Assembly: GCA_041739875.1 (NCBI GenBank)
Contig: JBGSNA010000367.1
Span: 1 to 64,000 of the forward strand
Direction: 5' to 3'
Origin: JBBSJZ01 sp041739875
Lineage (GTDB): Bacteria; Planctomycetota; Planctomycetia; Pirellulales; Pirellulaceae
DNA length: 64,000 nucleotides
How positions within the stretch are numbered: the stretch's first letter is position 1; each line of letters starts with the position of its first letter. The translations under genes were made by a program, and so were the position numbers. Shown here piece by piece: positions 34,967-43,359 of this stretch. The notes under the pieces are model-generated. The model did not search any database, had not been told where the DNA came from, and saw only the letters and a list, made by a program, of their open reading frames with translations.

Positions 34967-37024
34967 TCAGGATCCGTCCGTTGAGCCGCTCTGCAATTCT
35001 TCAAGCGACTTTTTGAGTTCTTCCAACGATTGTTTCTTCGGAGGCTTTACCGGTGCAGGCAAATCCTTCTTCGGTTCTACGTCTTCCATTTTCTTGGCTG
35101 CGTCATTTGCTTGCTTGACCTTCCGCCAACGCTCACCAATTTCACGCAACTTGGATTCGATATCTTTACGATCATCTTCTCCGAGGTCATACGTCCTTCC
35201 CGACCGGTCGGTCGGCAACTCCATGGTGACATTGCCAAGCCAACCCGCCAAGGTAATTCCGAGACTCATGGCCTGGGCTCGATTCGATGTCGCCATATTA
35301 TCGGCTTCCGTTTCGAATGGGGCTGTGTTTCGCTCCACAGGATAGCCTAAACCCTTTCTCAATGCGTCGGCAGTCCCATAAAGCGGCCCGTTCCATCCTC
35401 CCGGCCAGCTTTCGCGAGCCGCAACGGCAGCCAGATAGAACTGAACAGCTGACTCCCAGGTTTGCCAAGTTTCCGTCTTGCCAGCCGCAGATGCGACGAT
35501 TCGTCCGAGCCGATCACTACGCATCACGCTGCGTTCGTAGTGGCCTGCGGCACCATGAAGCCATTGGTACAGGGCGGATCTCGCGACCCGAGCGGTGTCA
35601 GCCGCAAGTTCAGTGTCGGGCTTCGCTTTGGCCTGCATCACATCACGAACGTGCCCCAGCGCACCGAGAAGAATGGCGTCTTCAGCCGTGGCGACACCTG
35701 TTTCGTAGCGGTATTCGATTAGCCAGCGAAGCCCTGAATCGTTCCAGCTTGAAAGTGGAGCGACTGCGTTTCGGTTCGGTCCAAGTGGGTCGCGGTCATT
35801 CTTGAAACCGAGCGTGTGGTGGCACGACGCACAGTCGAATGAGGAGAGCTCCGGCCATTCACTGACGGTGTGTGACTTGTCGGCGCGGGTCTCAATCAAC
35901 GACAACGATGCGTCGGCGGCAGCGACCTGGCCGGCGAGCCAAAGTTGTGACTCGTAATAAGTTCGGTCGCCCGATTCAGCGTCACGCCAGTGCTTGGGCT
36001 GCCAAGCATGAAACGTCGCCAGTTCGTAGCGTAGCGCTGGGTGGCCGGCAGCAATAATGTCGTGGTTCATGTCACGATCTTTGTCCCCGACATGACAGGA
36101 TGCGCACATCCGAGCGCGAGTGACTAAGTCACCCGCGTTGACGAATCCGTCATGCGAGGCCAACTCCCCTGTCCAGCCGTTTTGAAAGTGTGTGCTCGTC
36201 CATTGTTCGCCCGGACCGTGACACGCAGCACAGCCAACACCTTCGCGTGCGAATGCAGGTTGCTGGACGACTCCATCACGTACGACACGTTGCGTCCGTG
36301 GTTCGTCGTGACGCATCGTTGTGTTATGACATGCCAAGCAGTTATCGAATGCGACTGGATCGACAATTCGTTTGCCATCGAGAATCTTTAGCTTGTTCAT
36401 CATCTCGATACTGGCATCGCTACAGATCGTGCGCCAGGACTGTGCATGCGGGTCGTTCTCAAACCACAACTGGTATTCGTTGCCTCGCTTTGACGTTGGC
36501 ATTGCCACGCCTTGTCGCGGACCACCATGACAACTTGCTGCCGCGCAAGATTGCGCACTCAAGATTTGCAAGTCCCGTCGCAATAGTGGCCCATGAAGCT
36601 CATCCAGCGTTCGCGGTGATACCGGTGAAGATAGATACCGAGCGCTCATGGAATCTTCTAGCGACGTGTCTCGCAAAACATTGCCAGAAACATTGCCAGT
36701 ACTCACCGCAGTGGCGACAAGTGTCGAGCGAAGCGGGTTCACGGGTGCAGCAGTCGCCAGTTTGCTGGGTGCCAGTTTGCTGGGGACCGAAGCGCTGGCC
36801 GCAGGTGCAGCGTAAACCGCGACATTGGAATATTGAGCGATGCTTTGCCGAGCGCGCGTTACAGGATCGCTCTTGGCTTGCGGACTCGATTGCCGGGTCT
36901 GGCCATGGATGGATGTCCAATCCATTTCTGATCCGTATAGACTCAAAGAGTTTGCCAGCGGAAAGATGACCGCGAACGACAAAAGGGTCGTCCAAAGGCA
37001 AAAAAAATCGCGACGGAGTGACAT
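34967..37024 (-). CDS. Secreted pentahaem cytochrome c with a CX4CH first haem motif
   Basis: 685 residues from the ATG at 37024; N-terminal MSLRRDFFCLWTTLLSFAVI is a signal peptide or anchor. Haem motifs in order: CAAASCH (CX4CH), CLACH, CAACH, CASCH and CASCH. The fourth is followed by DMNHDIIAAGHPALRYEL, almost identical in the protein at 40122, so the two are paralogues although they lie in divergent operons. The C-terminus ends in a Lys/Glu-rich coiled-coil-like tail (about the last 90 residues). Function: periplasmic electron carrier or multihaem oxidoreductase. The CX4CH motif may need a dedicated haem lyase or may be matured by the general system. It is the first gene of the minus-strand operon. 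Confidence 0.85.
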   Translation of the reverse strand: MSLRRDFFCLWTTLLSFAVIFPLANSLSLYGSEMDWTSIHGQTRQSSPQAKSDPVTRARQSIAQYSNVAVYAAPAASASVPSKLAPSKLATAAPVNPLRSTLVATAVSTGNVSGNVLRDTSLEDSMSARYLSSPVSPRTLDELHGPLLRRDLQILSAQSCAAASCHGGPRQGVAMPTSKRGNEYQLWFENDPHAQSWRTICSDASIEMMNKLKILDGKRIVDPVAFDNCLACHNTTMRHDEPRTQRVVRDGVVQQPAFAREGVGCAACHGPGEQWTSTHFQNGWTGELASHDGFVNAGDLVTRARMCASCHVGDKDRDMNHDIIAAGHPALRYELATFHAWQPKHWRDAESGDRTYYESQLWLAGQVAAADASLSLIETRADKSHTVSEWPELSSFDCASCHHTLGFKNDRDPLGPNRNAVAPLSSWNDSGLRWLIEYRYETGVATAEDAILLGALGHVRDVMQAKAKPDTELAADTARVARSALYQWLHGAAGHYERSVMRSDRLGRIVASAAGKTETWQTWESAVQFYLAAVAARESWPGGWNGPLYGTADALRKGLGYPVERNTAPFETEADNMATSNRAQAMSLGITLAGWLGNVTMELPTDRSGRTYDLGEDDRKDIESKLREIGERWRKVKQANDAAKKMEDVEPKKDLPAPVKPPKKQSLEELKKSLEELQSGSTDGS

Positions 37025-37614
37025 ACAGGCGACTCGTGGAGAGACGATCGAACAAAGTAGAAACGGACATACAATCCCTCGCATGACCCCCACGATAGTT
37101 AAGCTAGGTCACTCTGAAAGACCAAGAAGCTTGGCTTTTCCTAGCTAATCCTGCTTCCAGCGATTTTGGGAAGTTCGCTGTCACGATCGTTAGAGTCTGC
37201 CCAATCCTCCCATCTACTTGCCCTGAGAGGGTGAAAATAGGGGTTGCCCTGAGCTAAATCGCGCCGTCGCTGACGCCTGGCTTGCAAGCGCCGGAAGGAA
37301 AAACGACATCTTTCGATAGCCACCGATCATCGGGAGGCGAAAACCTTGCCGGTCATAACGCTGAAACTTCAGTGAATTGACTGCGTTGGCCACGTTTCGA
37401 TCAATCCTAGTTTGACTAACCGCTCGCGTGGGATTAAACATGGCGGTCGCTGGGGTGGTAAGATCATCTAGACGACACTTGCACCGATCGTCGCAAGAAA
37501 TCTGATGCTCGAAACCGGAGCTGGCGAGATGTCTGGCGAGTTCATGGGACGGTCTACGGTAAGGTCTCTTGGTGGATAGTTGGAGCTCTGGAACCAAATG
37601 AGTGTGAAGCAGCC
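37025..37614. promoter_or_regulatory. 590-base region between the two divergent cytochrome operons
   Basis: Control region for both operons if the assigned starts are right. It holds an interrupted inverted repeat (AGCTAGG at 37102-37108 with CCTAGCT at 37140-37146, enclosing an inner GGTC/GACC pair) and a 10-base perfect palindrome GCTTGCAAGC at 37280-37289. I found no clear FNR-like or sigma-54 site. A minus-strand open frame of 127 codons at 37214-37597 has no plausible protein character and was not accepted. Confidence 0.4.
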
Positions 37615-38583
37615 GTGTTAATCAGTCGTTCGCAAGCGAAAGTTCACTTCGTTCCAGCACTGTTGGCCGCCATCATTACCATCGCAGGTATTGGCTGGTA
37701 TGTGATGGAGTGTCTCGCCGCGGGACAACTCGTGGGTGGTGGCAGCGCCTCGGGGCTTGCTTGCGGTATCGCGGCTGGTTCCGTCATCGTTTTCGAAATG
37801 TTGCTATGGCCGCGTAAGGCTCTTCGCCGACTGAGGCTGATACCAGCCAAATACTGGATGGCGGCTCACATATGGCTTGGCCTCGCGTCGTTACCGCTTG
37901 CGATCGTGCACTGTGGTTTCCATCTCGGTGGATGGCTTCCGGCGTCGTTCATGATCTTGTTCGTGCTTACGATTCTGAGCGGATTGTACGGACTCGCCGT
38001 GCAAAACATTTTGCCGCGTTGGATGCTCCGCAATCTTCCCTCAGAAACAATCTATAGCCAAATTGAATACGTCTCTGCACGAACGGTTGACGATGCGCGT
38101 TCTCTGCTCATTGCCGCATGCGGACGCCAACGTTCGACCACTGACGAATCATCACCGGATCCCGACTTGGTTGAATCCGCTCCACAATCAATCGTTGTGG
38201 GTGCGATTCGTCAATCTGGTAAAACACGCGGTCGCACGTTGGAGACTCGGCGTGTAACCCAGGCCCGTCAAGACTCCGAGCCGCTTTGGAATGCATTGGC
38301 CGAGATCCAGCCATTCCTGCTTCATGGTGCATCCGCTATCACGCCGGTCACGGATCGCCAGCAATCATTGCAGTGGTTCAGCCGACTTAGAAATGCGTGC
38401 AGTGAAGAGAGCGGTTTCATCATCGACTCATTACAACAGTTCTGTGACCAGCGTCGGCAGTTCGACACGCAGTCCACAGTGCACCGTTGGTTGCACGCTT
38501 GGCTACCTGTTCATATCGGTTTATCCGTCGCCGTAACAGTTTTGTTGGCGGCCCACATTTGGACTGCTCTTAAGTATTGGTAG
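37615..38583 (+). CDS. Membrane b-type cytochrome-like protein with two HX13H pairs
   Basis: 322 residues with a GTG start; the frame is open upstream to 37462 but has no other start codon. Hydrophobic segments: about 11-30, 43-60, 80-100, 107-128 and 300-320. Two helices each carry His pairs spaced by 13 residues: His85 and His99 (HIWLGLASLPLAIVH) and His300 and His314 (HIGLSVAVTVLLAAH). Paired HX13H helices bind two stacked b haems in ferric-reductase/NOX and similar cytochromes, so this protein may carry electrons across the membrane. A soluble loop of about 150 residues (140-290) separates the helices. It begins the plus-strand operon with the decahaem protein six bases later. It is not a textbook b561; the assignment is by pattern. 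Confidence 0.7.
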   Translation: MLISRSQAKVHFVPALLAAIITIAGIGWYVMECLAAGQLVGGGSASGLACGIAAGSVIVFEMLLWPRKALRRLRLIPAKYWMAAHIWLGLASLPLAIVHCGFHLGGWLPASFMILFVLTILSGLYGLAVQNILPRWMLRNLPSETIYSQIEYVSARTVDDARSLLIAACGRQRSTTDESSPDPDLVESAPQSIVVGAIRQSGKTRGRTLETRRVTQARQDSEPLWNALAEIQPFLLHGASAITPVTDRQQSLQWFSRLRNACSEESGFIIDSLQQFCDQRRQFDTQSTVHRWLHAWLPVHIGLSVAVTVLLAAHIWTALKYW

Positions 38584-38589
38584 GAACTG

Positions 38590-40125
38590 ATGGCAGCAGG
38601 CGAAAGCTCAACACGACCCCGCGAGACTGGGAAGTTCCGATCCCAGCGAATCCAGATCGATTATTACCGTCACCGCGGCGGGCTGTACTATTTTAAGTGG
38701 ATTCTTTCCGGAATCGCGCTCCTGATGAGTGGCGGTTATGCGGCGTACGCGCTGACGTCAAACAGCGCGAGTCGACACCTCAGCACTGGACCTGTGGCTC
38801 AGGTCCACGCGTCATTCGAAAATGATTGTGGCCAGTGTCATCAAGACTACACGCCTCTGGGGACTGACTCGTTCCAACTCGACCCCGCAGCATCTCTCTC
38901 GCACCTCGAGTCAGCCTGCCAAAAATGCCACAAGGTCGGCAATCACTACCGCGAAGTCCTCTCAGCCGATTGGAAAGTCGTCGACCAAAACTGTGCTCTT
39001 TGCCACTCCGACCACCAAGGTCGTGACTTCAACTTGGTTGCCGTGAGCGACGCTGCATGCACGCAATGCCACAGCCAACTTTCAAGTGTGTGCTCCTCAA
39101 ATCACCAACCTCGCGTTGGCAACCAAGTAACTCAGTTCACCAAAGAGAAGCACGGGGAGTTTACGTCCCTGATGCAGGGCGATCGCGGCGTCGTAAAATT
39201 CGACCACGGGCAACACATGCTCGCCGGTCAAGTGAACGCAGGTGAAAAAGGTGGCTTGACGCTTGCCATGCTCGAGCCATCACGCCGGGAACAGTATCGA
39301 CAACCCGGCCAATCCGACGACGCTCTCGTTTCGATGAACTGCGCCAGTTGTCATGAGTTCGACGGCAATCCGGATCCGACGTCGATTCTTTCGGGCGATG
39401 AAGAACTCGGGCGATACATCGCGCCAATCTCGTTCGATGAACACTGCAGTGCTTGTCACAGCATGAACCCAAGCGGACGCGGCGACGACACGTTACCTCT
39501 GCCACACGCTGCACCTTGGGCCGAAATCTCGCTACTTCTAGAAACGAAAATCAACGGAAGTATTTTAACGGGCAAGATGCGAAAATCTGGTGACGATTCT
39601 CAACAAGTCCCTCGGCCGGGCGACGGTTTGGGCACACCGTCGATCGACACCTTGGCTGCTTCAGCATCCACCGTTGATGCCGCTGTCGCGTTAGTTCGCA
39701 CACAGTGCACCAAGTGCCACGACGACGAAACGATCACCGATGAAGCCATCGCAAAATTCGGCGCATCGACTGCTGAGCCTTTGATTCCACCACGTTGGTT
39801 CAAATTCGGCTTGTACGACCATGCCGCGCACCGAAAAATGGATTGTCGTTATTGTCACGAAGCCGCTTACCCCGTTGATGGAGCGAAACCCTCCGAGGCA
39901 CTTGACCAAAACAGTGTTATGATCGCGGGCATCGATAGCTGCACCGGTTGTCACCGCAAAATCAACGAACCGACACCCTCATCATTGACAGGGGCTGCGG
40001 AAAAACTGATCGGTGGCCAATCCACTTGGGCGTCGGATAGTTGCACGACATGCCATCGTTATCACACACCGCAAAGTGACCTCGTGCACATGGGTGGATT
40101 GCAAACGGGCGAGGCCCAGCCATGA
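38590..40125 (+). CDS. Membrane-anchored decahaem cytochrome c
   Basis: 511 residues with ten CxxCH motifs: CGQCH, CQKCH, CALCH, CTQCH, CASCH, CSACH, CTKCH, CRYCH, CTGCH and CTTCH. An N-terminal basic stretch of about 35 residues precedes one hydrophobic helix (WILSGIALLMSGGYAAYALT) that acts as an uncleaved anchor, with the haem domain outside. Motif spacing (close pairs separated by 60-80 residues) and many extra His suit bis-His haems of the cytochrome c3/multihaem type. It should be an electron wire or a terminal reductase subunit. It overlaps the next gene by four bases (ATGA), so the operon is translationally coupled. Confidence 0.88.
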   Translation: MAAGESSTRPRETGKFRSQRIQIDYYRHRGGLYYFKWILSGIALLMSGGYAAYALTSNSASRHLSTGPVAQVHASFENDCGQCHQDYTPLGTDSFQLDPAASLSHLESACQKCHKVGNHYREVLSADWKVVDQNCALCHSDHQGRDFNLVAVSDAACTQCHSQLSSVCSSNHQPRVGNQVTQFTKEKHGEFTSLMQGDRGVVKFDHGQHMLAGQVNAGEKGGLTLAMLEPSRREQYRQPGQSDDALVSMNCASCHEFDGNPDPTSILSGDEELGRYIAPISFDEHCSACHSMNPSGRGDDTLPLPHAAPWAEISLLLETKINGSILTGKMRKSGDDSQQVPRPGDGLGTPSIDTLAASASTVDAAVALVRTQCTKCHDDETITDEAIAKFGASTAEPLIPPRWFKFGLYDHAAHRKMDCRYCHEAAYPVDGAKPSEALDQNSVMIAGIDSCTGCHRKINEPTPSSLTGAAEKLIGGQSTWASDSCTTCHRYHTPQSDLVHMGGLQTGEAQP

Positions 40126-41567
40126 GTCGCTTGGTCGCGATCCCATCGTTCATGGTCGTTGGACTGTTATGGACTGGAATGACAATCCACCAGGCAGTCG
40201 CACAGACGCCGCCGAGTTTTCTCGGTCGTTCGTCATGTGCTTCGGCCACGTGCCATGGCGGATCGATCGATCGCGGACCAGCTTGGAATCACTCGCTCTC
40301 GATCTGGAACCTCGAAGATCCACACTCGGGCGCGGCATTGTTGCTCCGCGAGAAGGCGTCTGAGCACATCGTGACGATGTTAGATCCAGCCGCTGCAGAG
40401 TCACCCGAGCGATATGACAATGTGCTTCGCACTCGTTGCATTAGTTGCCATGCAACGGCAAGTCCAATGGATTGCGAGGCGCGAGGACCAATCGACGACA
40501 GCTTTTTAGCCGAAGGTGTGTCTTGCGAAGCATGCCACGGTCCCGCCGAAAAATGGCTTGAGTCGCATATCCGAGTCGACTGGAGTGGTCCAGAACGATT
40601 TGCGCCCACAACGGGCATGCGGGACACGGAGTCGATCATTGGCCGAGCTCAAACGTGCGTTCGTTGCCATATCGGCTCACGCTCGTCGGATGGTCTGGTT
40701 CGAGATATGAATCATGATTTGATCGCTGCGGGACACCCCGCGTTACGATTCGATCTAGTGCTCTACACTGAAAGCCTTTCTAGCCACTGGAATCAATCCA
40801 GTCCGACGGAACTCGCCTTCAGCGATTCAGCGGCACGAACAAGATCTGCTGGGCGTGCAATCAATTTAGCTGCAGCAGCGAAACTCGCTGGTGAGCGGGC
40901 GGCGGATCACTTGAAAGACAGCAGTGTCCCGTGGCCAGAACTCGCGGAATATGACTGCTTCGCATGTCACCAGTCGCTCTCAATCGATCGCTTCAAGCTT
41001 CCACCGGGTGAAACGAAAAAATCGGTTTGGCATATCAGTGACGGGCTGCCGATTTGGAACGCATGGCATGCTATCCATCAACTGCCACGCGAAAAACTAT
41101 TGATCAAGGCGTTGTCGCCGCATCGCAGTGATCCCGAACTAATCGTGAGTTCCATTGCACGTGTCGTCGAAGCACAACTCAATATAGCTGAACAAATAAC
41201 AGCCGCGGACGCAAATCCGCCCAAGAGTTTGAGTGCGTTGCTGAGTGAGCTGAAACGTGATGGGGTGTTTGACTGGCACGAAGCTGCAATTGCGTACCTG
41301 GATATTGATGCGGCGCTTCGAGATCAAGAAAAGCTGCCTGAGCAGAAACAACGTGCATCCGCACAACGAGCGAGACTAATCGATATCGTCGAGCCCACGC
41401 TGCGCTTCTCGCGCACCTCACAACCAGACACAGGGCAATCGATGGAACAGATCCATTACCAGTCGCCTGCCCGTTTCAATCCCGAAGAATTTCGTCGCGC
41501 GATCAGCACGGCTTTGTCTACCGCAATCGATTCTGGCGACCAAGCCAACATGACGAGTCAACCATGA
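40122..41567 (+). CDS. Secreted pentahaem cytochrome c, paralogue of the 34967 protein
   Basis: 481 residues. Signal peptide MSRLVAIPSFMVVGLLWTG with cleavage near AVAQTPP. Haem motifs: CASATCH (CX4CH) at about residue 40, CISCH, CEACH, CVRCH and CFACH. Shared with the protein encoded at 34967: the CX4CH-GG start, C-x-ACHGPxE, and DMNHDLIAAGHPALRFDL after the fourth motif. The C-terminal 200 residues have no haem motif. It is probably a periplasmic electron carrier or oxidoreductase. Its ATG overlaps the stop of the decahaem gene, and its stop overlaps the ATG of the NuoEF gene (both ATGA). Confidence 0.87.
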   Translation: MSRLVAIPSFMVVGLLWTGMTIHQAVAQTPPSFLGRSSCASATCHGGSIDRGPAWNHSLSIWNLEDPHSGAALLLREKASEHIVTMLDPAAAESPERYDNVLRTRCISCHATASPMDCEARGPIDDSFLAEGVSCEACHGPAEKWLESHIRVDWSGPERFAPTTGMRDTESIIGRAQTCVRCHIGSRSSDGLVRDMNHDLIAAGHPALRFDLVLYTESLSSHWNQSSPTELAFSDSAARTRSAGRAINLAAAAKLAGERAADHLKDSSVPWPELAEYDCFACHQSLSIDRFKLPPGETKKSVWHISDGLPIWNAWHAIHQLPREKLLIKALSPHRSDPELIVSSIARVVEAQLNIAEQITAADANPPKSLSALLSELKRDGVFDWHEAAIAYLDIDAALRDQEKLPEQKQRASAQRARLIDIVEPTLRFSRTSQPDTGQSMEQIHYQSPARFNPEEFRRAISTALSTAIDSGDQANMTSQP

Positions 41568-43357
41568 AAAGTCCCACGATCATTCCAGCGCTCCACGAGC
41601 GACAAAAAAAACGCGGCGGCTACCTCACTGATGCCGATATGACTTCGATCGCCGAGGAATCCGGCGTGCCGCTGCACCGCGTCCAAGCGGTCGCATCGTT
41701 TTTTCCGCACTTTCGAACAGACGAACCGCCCAAAGTCGAAGTCCACATTTGCCGTGACATGAGTTGCCACTTGCACGGCGGCGTCGAGATGACCAAGCGG
41801 CTCGCAAAGTGGGCGGAAGACAAATACGGGCACGCCGTCGAAGTATGCGGCCAATCTTGCTTGGGACGTTGCGATCGAGCACCCGCAGCAATCATCAATG
41901 AGGAATTGTTCGCCGCGCGCTCGGAAACAGAACTCAAGGCCGCCATCGACGGCTACATGAACGGAAGCGGTGTCACGCCTGACACAGATTGGGAATTGGC
42001 GAAAGAGAAAGTCGGCAAATGGGACATGGACGTGTATGGTGGCACCGGGCGTTACGACGCCGTCAAACGCTTCTTGGACGAAGGAGCCAATCCCAAACGA
42101 GTGCTCGATGTCCTCAAGGAGGCGAACCTGCTCGGAATGGGTGGTGCTGGCGGTCGAGCGTTTATGAAGTGGGGCGACGTCCTCGCCGCTCAAGGCACGA
42201 CGGGTGAGAAGTTCATCGTTTGCAATGCCGACGAAAGCGAACCCGGCACGTTCAAAGATCGTGAGATTCTTCTGGCAGCACCGTATTTAACCATCGAAGG
42301 CATGATCGTCGCCGCTCTCGTTGTCGGCGCGACGAGAGGCTGGATCTACATTCGCCACGAGTACCCAGAACAAATCGCCGCCTGTCGCCGTGAAATCGCC
42401 CGCGCAGTTTCTGTGGGTGCTTGTGGAAATCGAATTTTTGGTAGCAGTCATTCGTTTGAGTTGGATGTATACGCGAGCCCTGGTGGGTACATATGTGGCG
42501 AGCAAACGGCACTCATCGAAGCGATGGAGGACAAACGCGGTGAACCTCGCAACCGACCACCCGAGCTAGCGACCAACGGATTGTATGACCAACCAACCCT
42601 ACTTTCGAATGTTGAAACATTCGCTTGGGTTCCAGCAATCCTAAAAGACGACGCCGCTTGGTATTCGTCGCAAGGCATCAAAGAAGGCCCGTTAGTCGGA
42701 ACCGAGGGTCCGACAATGAAAGGCAAACGGCTGTTTTCGATCAGCGGTGACCTGACGCGCCCAGGCGTCTATGAAGTACCAACGGGGACGACGCTCGGTG
42801 AGCTAATCGACAAGCATTGCCTCGGCATGAAAAACGGCAAGGCGTTACTCGCTGTCGCGTTAAGTGGACCATCCGGCGGCGTACTGCCGGCGAAGATACC
42901 GGTAAAGCATTTGAATCGTCGCTTCGTTGAAACGTACGTACCCAAAGGCGTGACGGAAATCGACATTCGTGATCTTCCACTGGATATCAACGTTTCGCGT
43001 GCCGTTGGTTATATGCTCGGCGCCGGAATCGTTGTCTATGGCGAGGGCGCCGACCTCTTGGCCGAAGTCGTTGCCAACAGTCGCTTTTATCGAAATGAGT
43101 CTTGTGGCAAGTGCGTACCGTGTCGCATCGGTTCGCACAAAATCACCGAGATTGGCCAGCGAATGCTTGACGGAGATGTATCTGAACACGAATTCAACAC
43201 ACTTGAACCGACGACCATGCAATTAAGCGAAGTGATGGAAGCGACGAGTATCTGCGGCCTCGGGCAAGTCGCCAGCAAACCAATGCAAACTTTCTTGAAA
43301 TACTTTCCTGAGCTCGCTCGCGGCGCGTGCCGCAGTGAGACGGCGGGAGCCCGATAA
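41564..43357 (+). CDS. NuoE-NuoF fusion: NAD(H)-dependent FMN/Fe-S dehydrogenase subunit
   Basis: 597 residues, cytoplasmic, no signal. Residues 1-140 are a NuoE-like thioredoxin-fold [2Fe-2S] domain with Cys63, Cys68, Cys99 and Cys103 (CRDMSC and CLGRC). Residues 160-597 are NuoF: FMN/NADH region LLGMGGAGGRAFMKWGDV, CNADESEPGTFKDREILL, then the [4Fe-4S] ligands Cys514, Cys517 and Cys520 (ESCGKCVPCRIGSHK) and a distal Cys near 564 (SICGLGQV). No C-terminal ferredoxin domain. Such E-F fusions occur in soluble NAD-linked hydrogenases and formate dehydrogenases (HydB/FdhB-like). No hydrogenase, formate dehydrogenase or other Nuo subunit is present here; the partners are the NuoG-like protein downstream and the cytochromes upstream. 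Confidence 0.9.
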   Translation: MKSPTIIPALHERQKKRGGYLTDADMTSIAEESGVPLHRVQAVASFFPHFRTDEPPKVEVHICRDMSCHLHGGVEMTKRLAKWAEDKYGHAVEVCGQSCLGRCDRAPAAIINEELFAARSETELKAAIDGYMNGSGVTPDTDWELAKEKVGKWDMDVYGGTGRYDAVKRFLDEGANPKRVLDVLKEANLLGMGGAGGRAFMKWGDVLAAQGTTGEKFIVCNADESEPGTFKDREILLAAPYLTIEGMIVAALVVGATRGWIYIRHEYPEQIAACRREIARAVSVGACGNRIFGSSHSFELDVYASPGGYICGEQTALIEAMEDKRGEPRNRPPELATNGLYDQPTLLSNVETFAWVPAILKDDAAWYSSQGIKEGPLVGTEGPTMKGKRLFSISGDLTRPGVYEVPTGTTLGELIDKHCLGMKNGKALLAVALSGPSGGVLPAKIPVKHLNRRFVETYVPKGVTEIDIRDLPLDINVSRAVGYMLGAGIVVYGEGADLLAEVVANSRFYRNESCGKCVPCRIGSHKITEIGQRMLDGDVSEHEFNTLEPTTMQLSEVMEATSICGLGQVASKPMQTFLKYFPELARGACRSETAGAR

Positions 43358-43359
43358 CG

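Noticed and set aside
37214..37597. 127-codon minus-strand frame between the cytochrome operons
   Set aside because: No domain, irregular composition and a position in the expected control region. A conserved-repeat origin cannot be excluded.
41558..42193. 211-codon minus-strand frame opposite the NuoE part
   Set aside because: It mirrors the NuoE codons and has no domain or start signal of its own.
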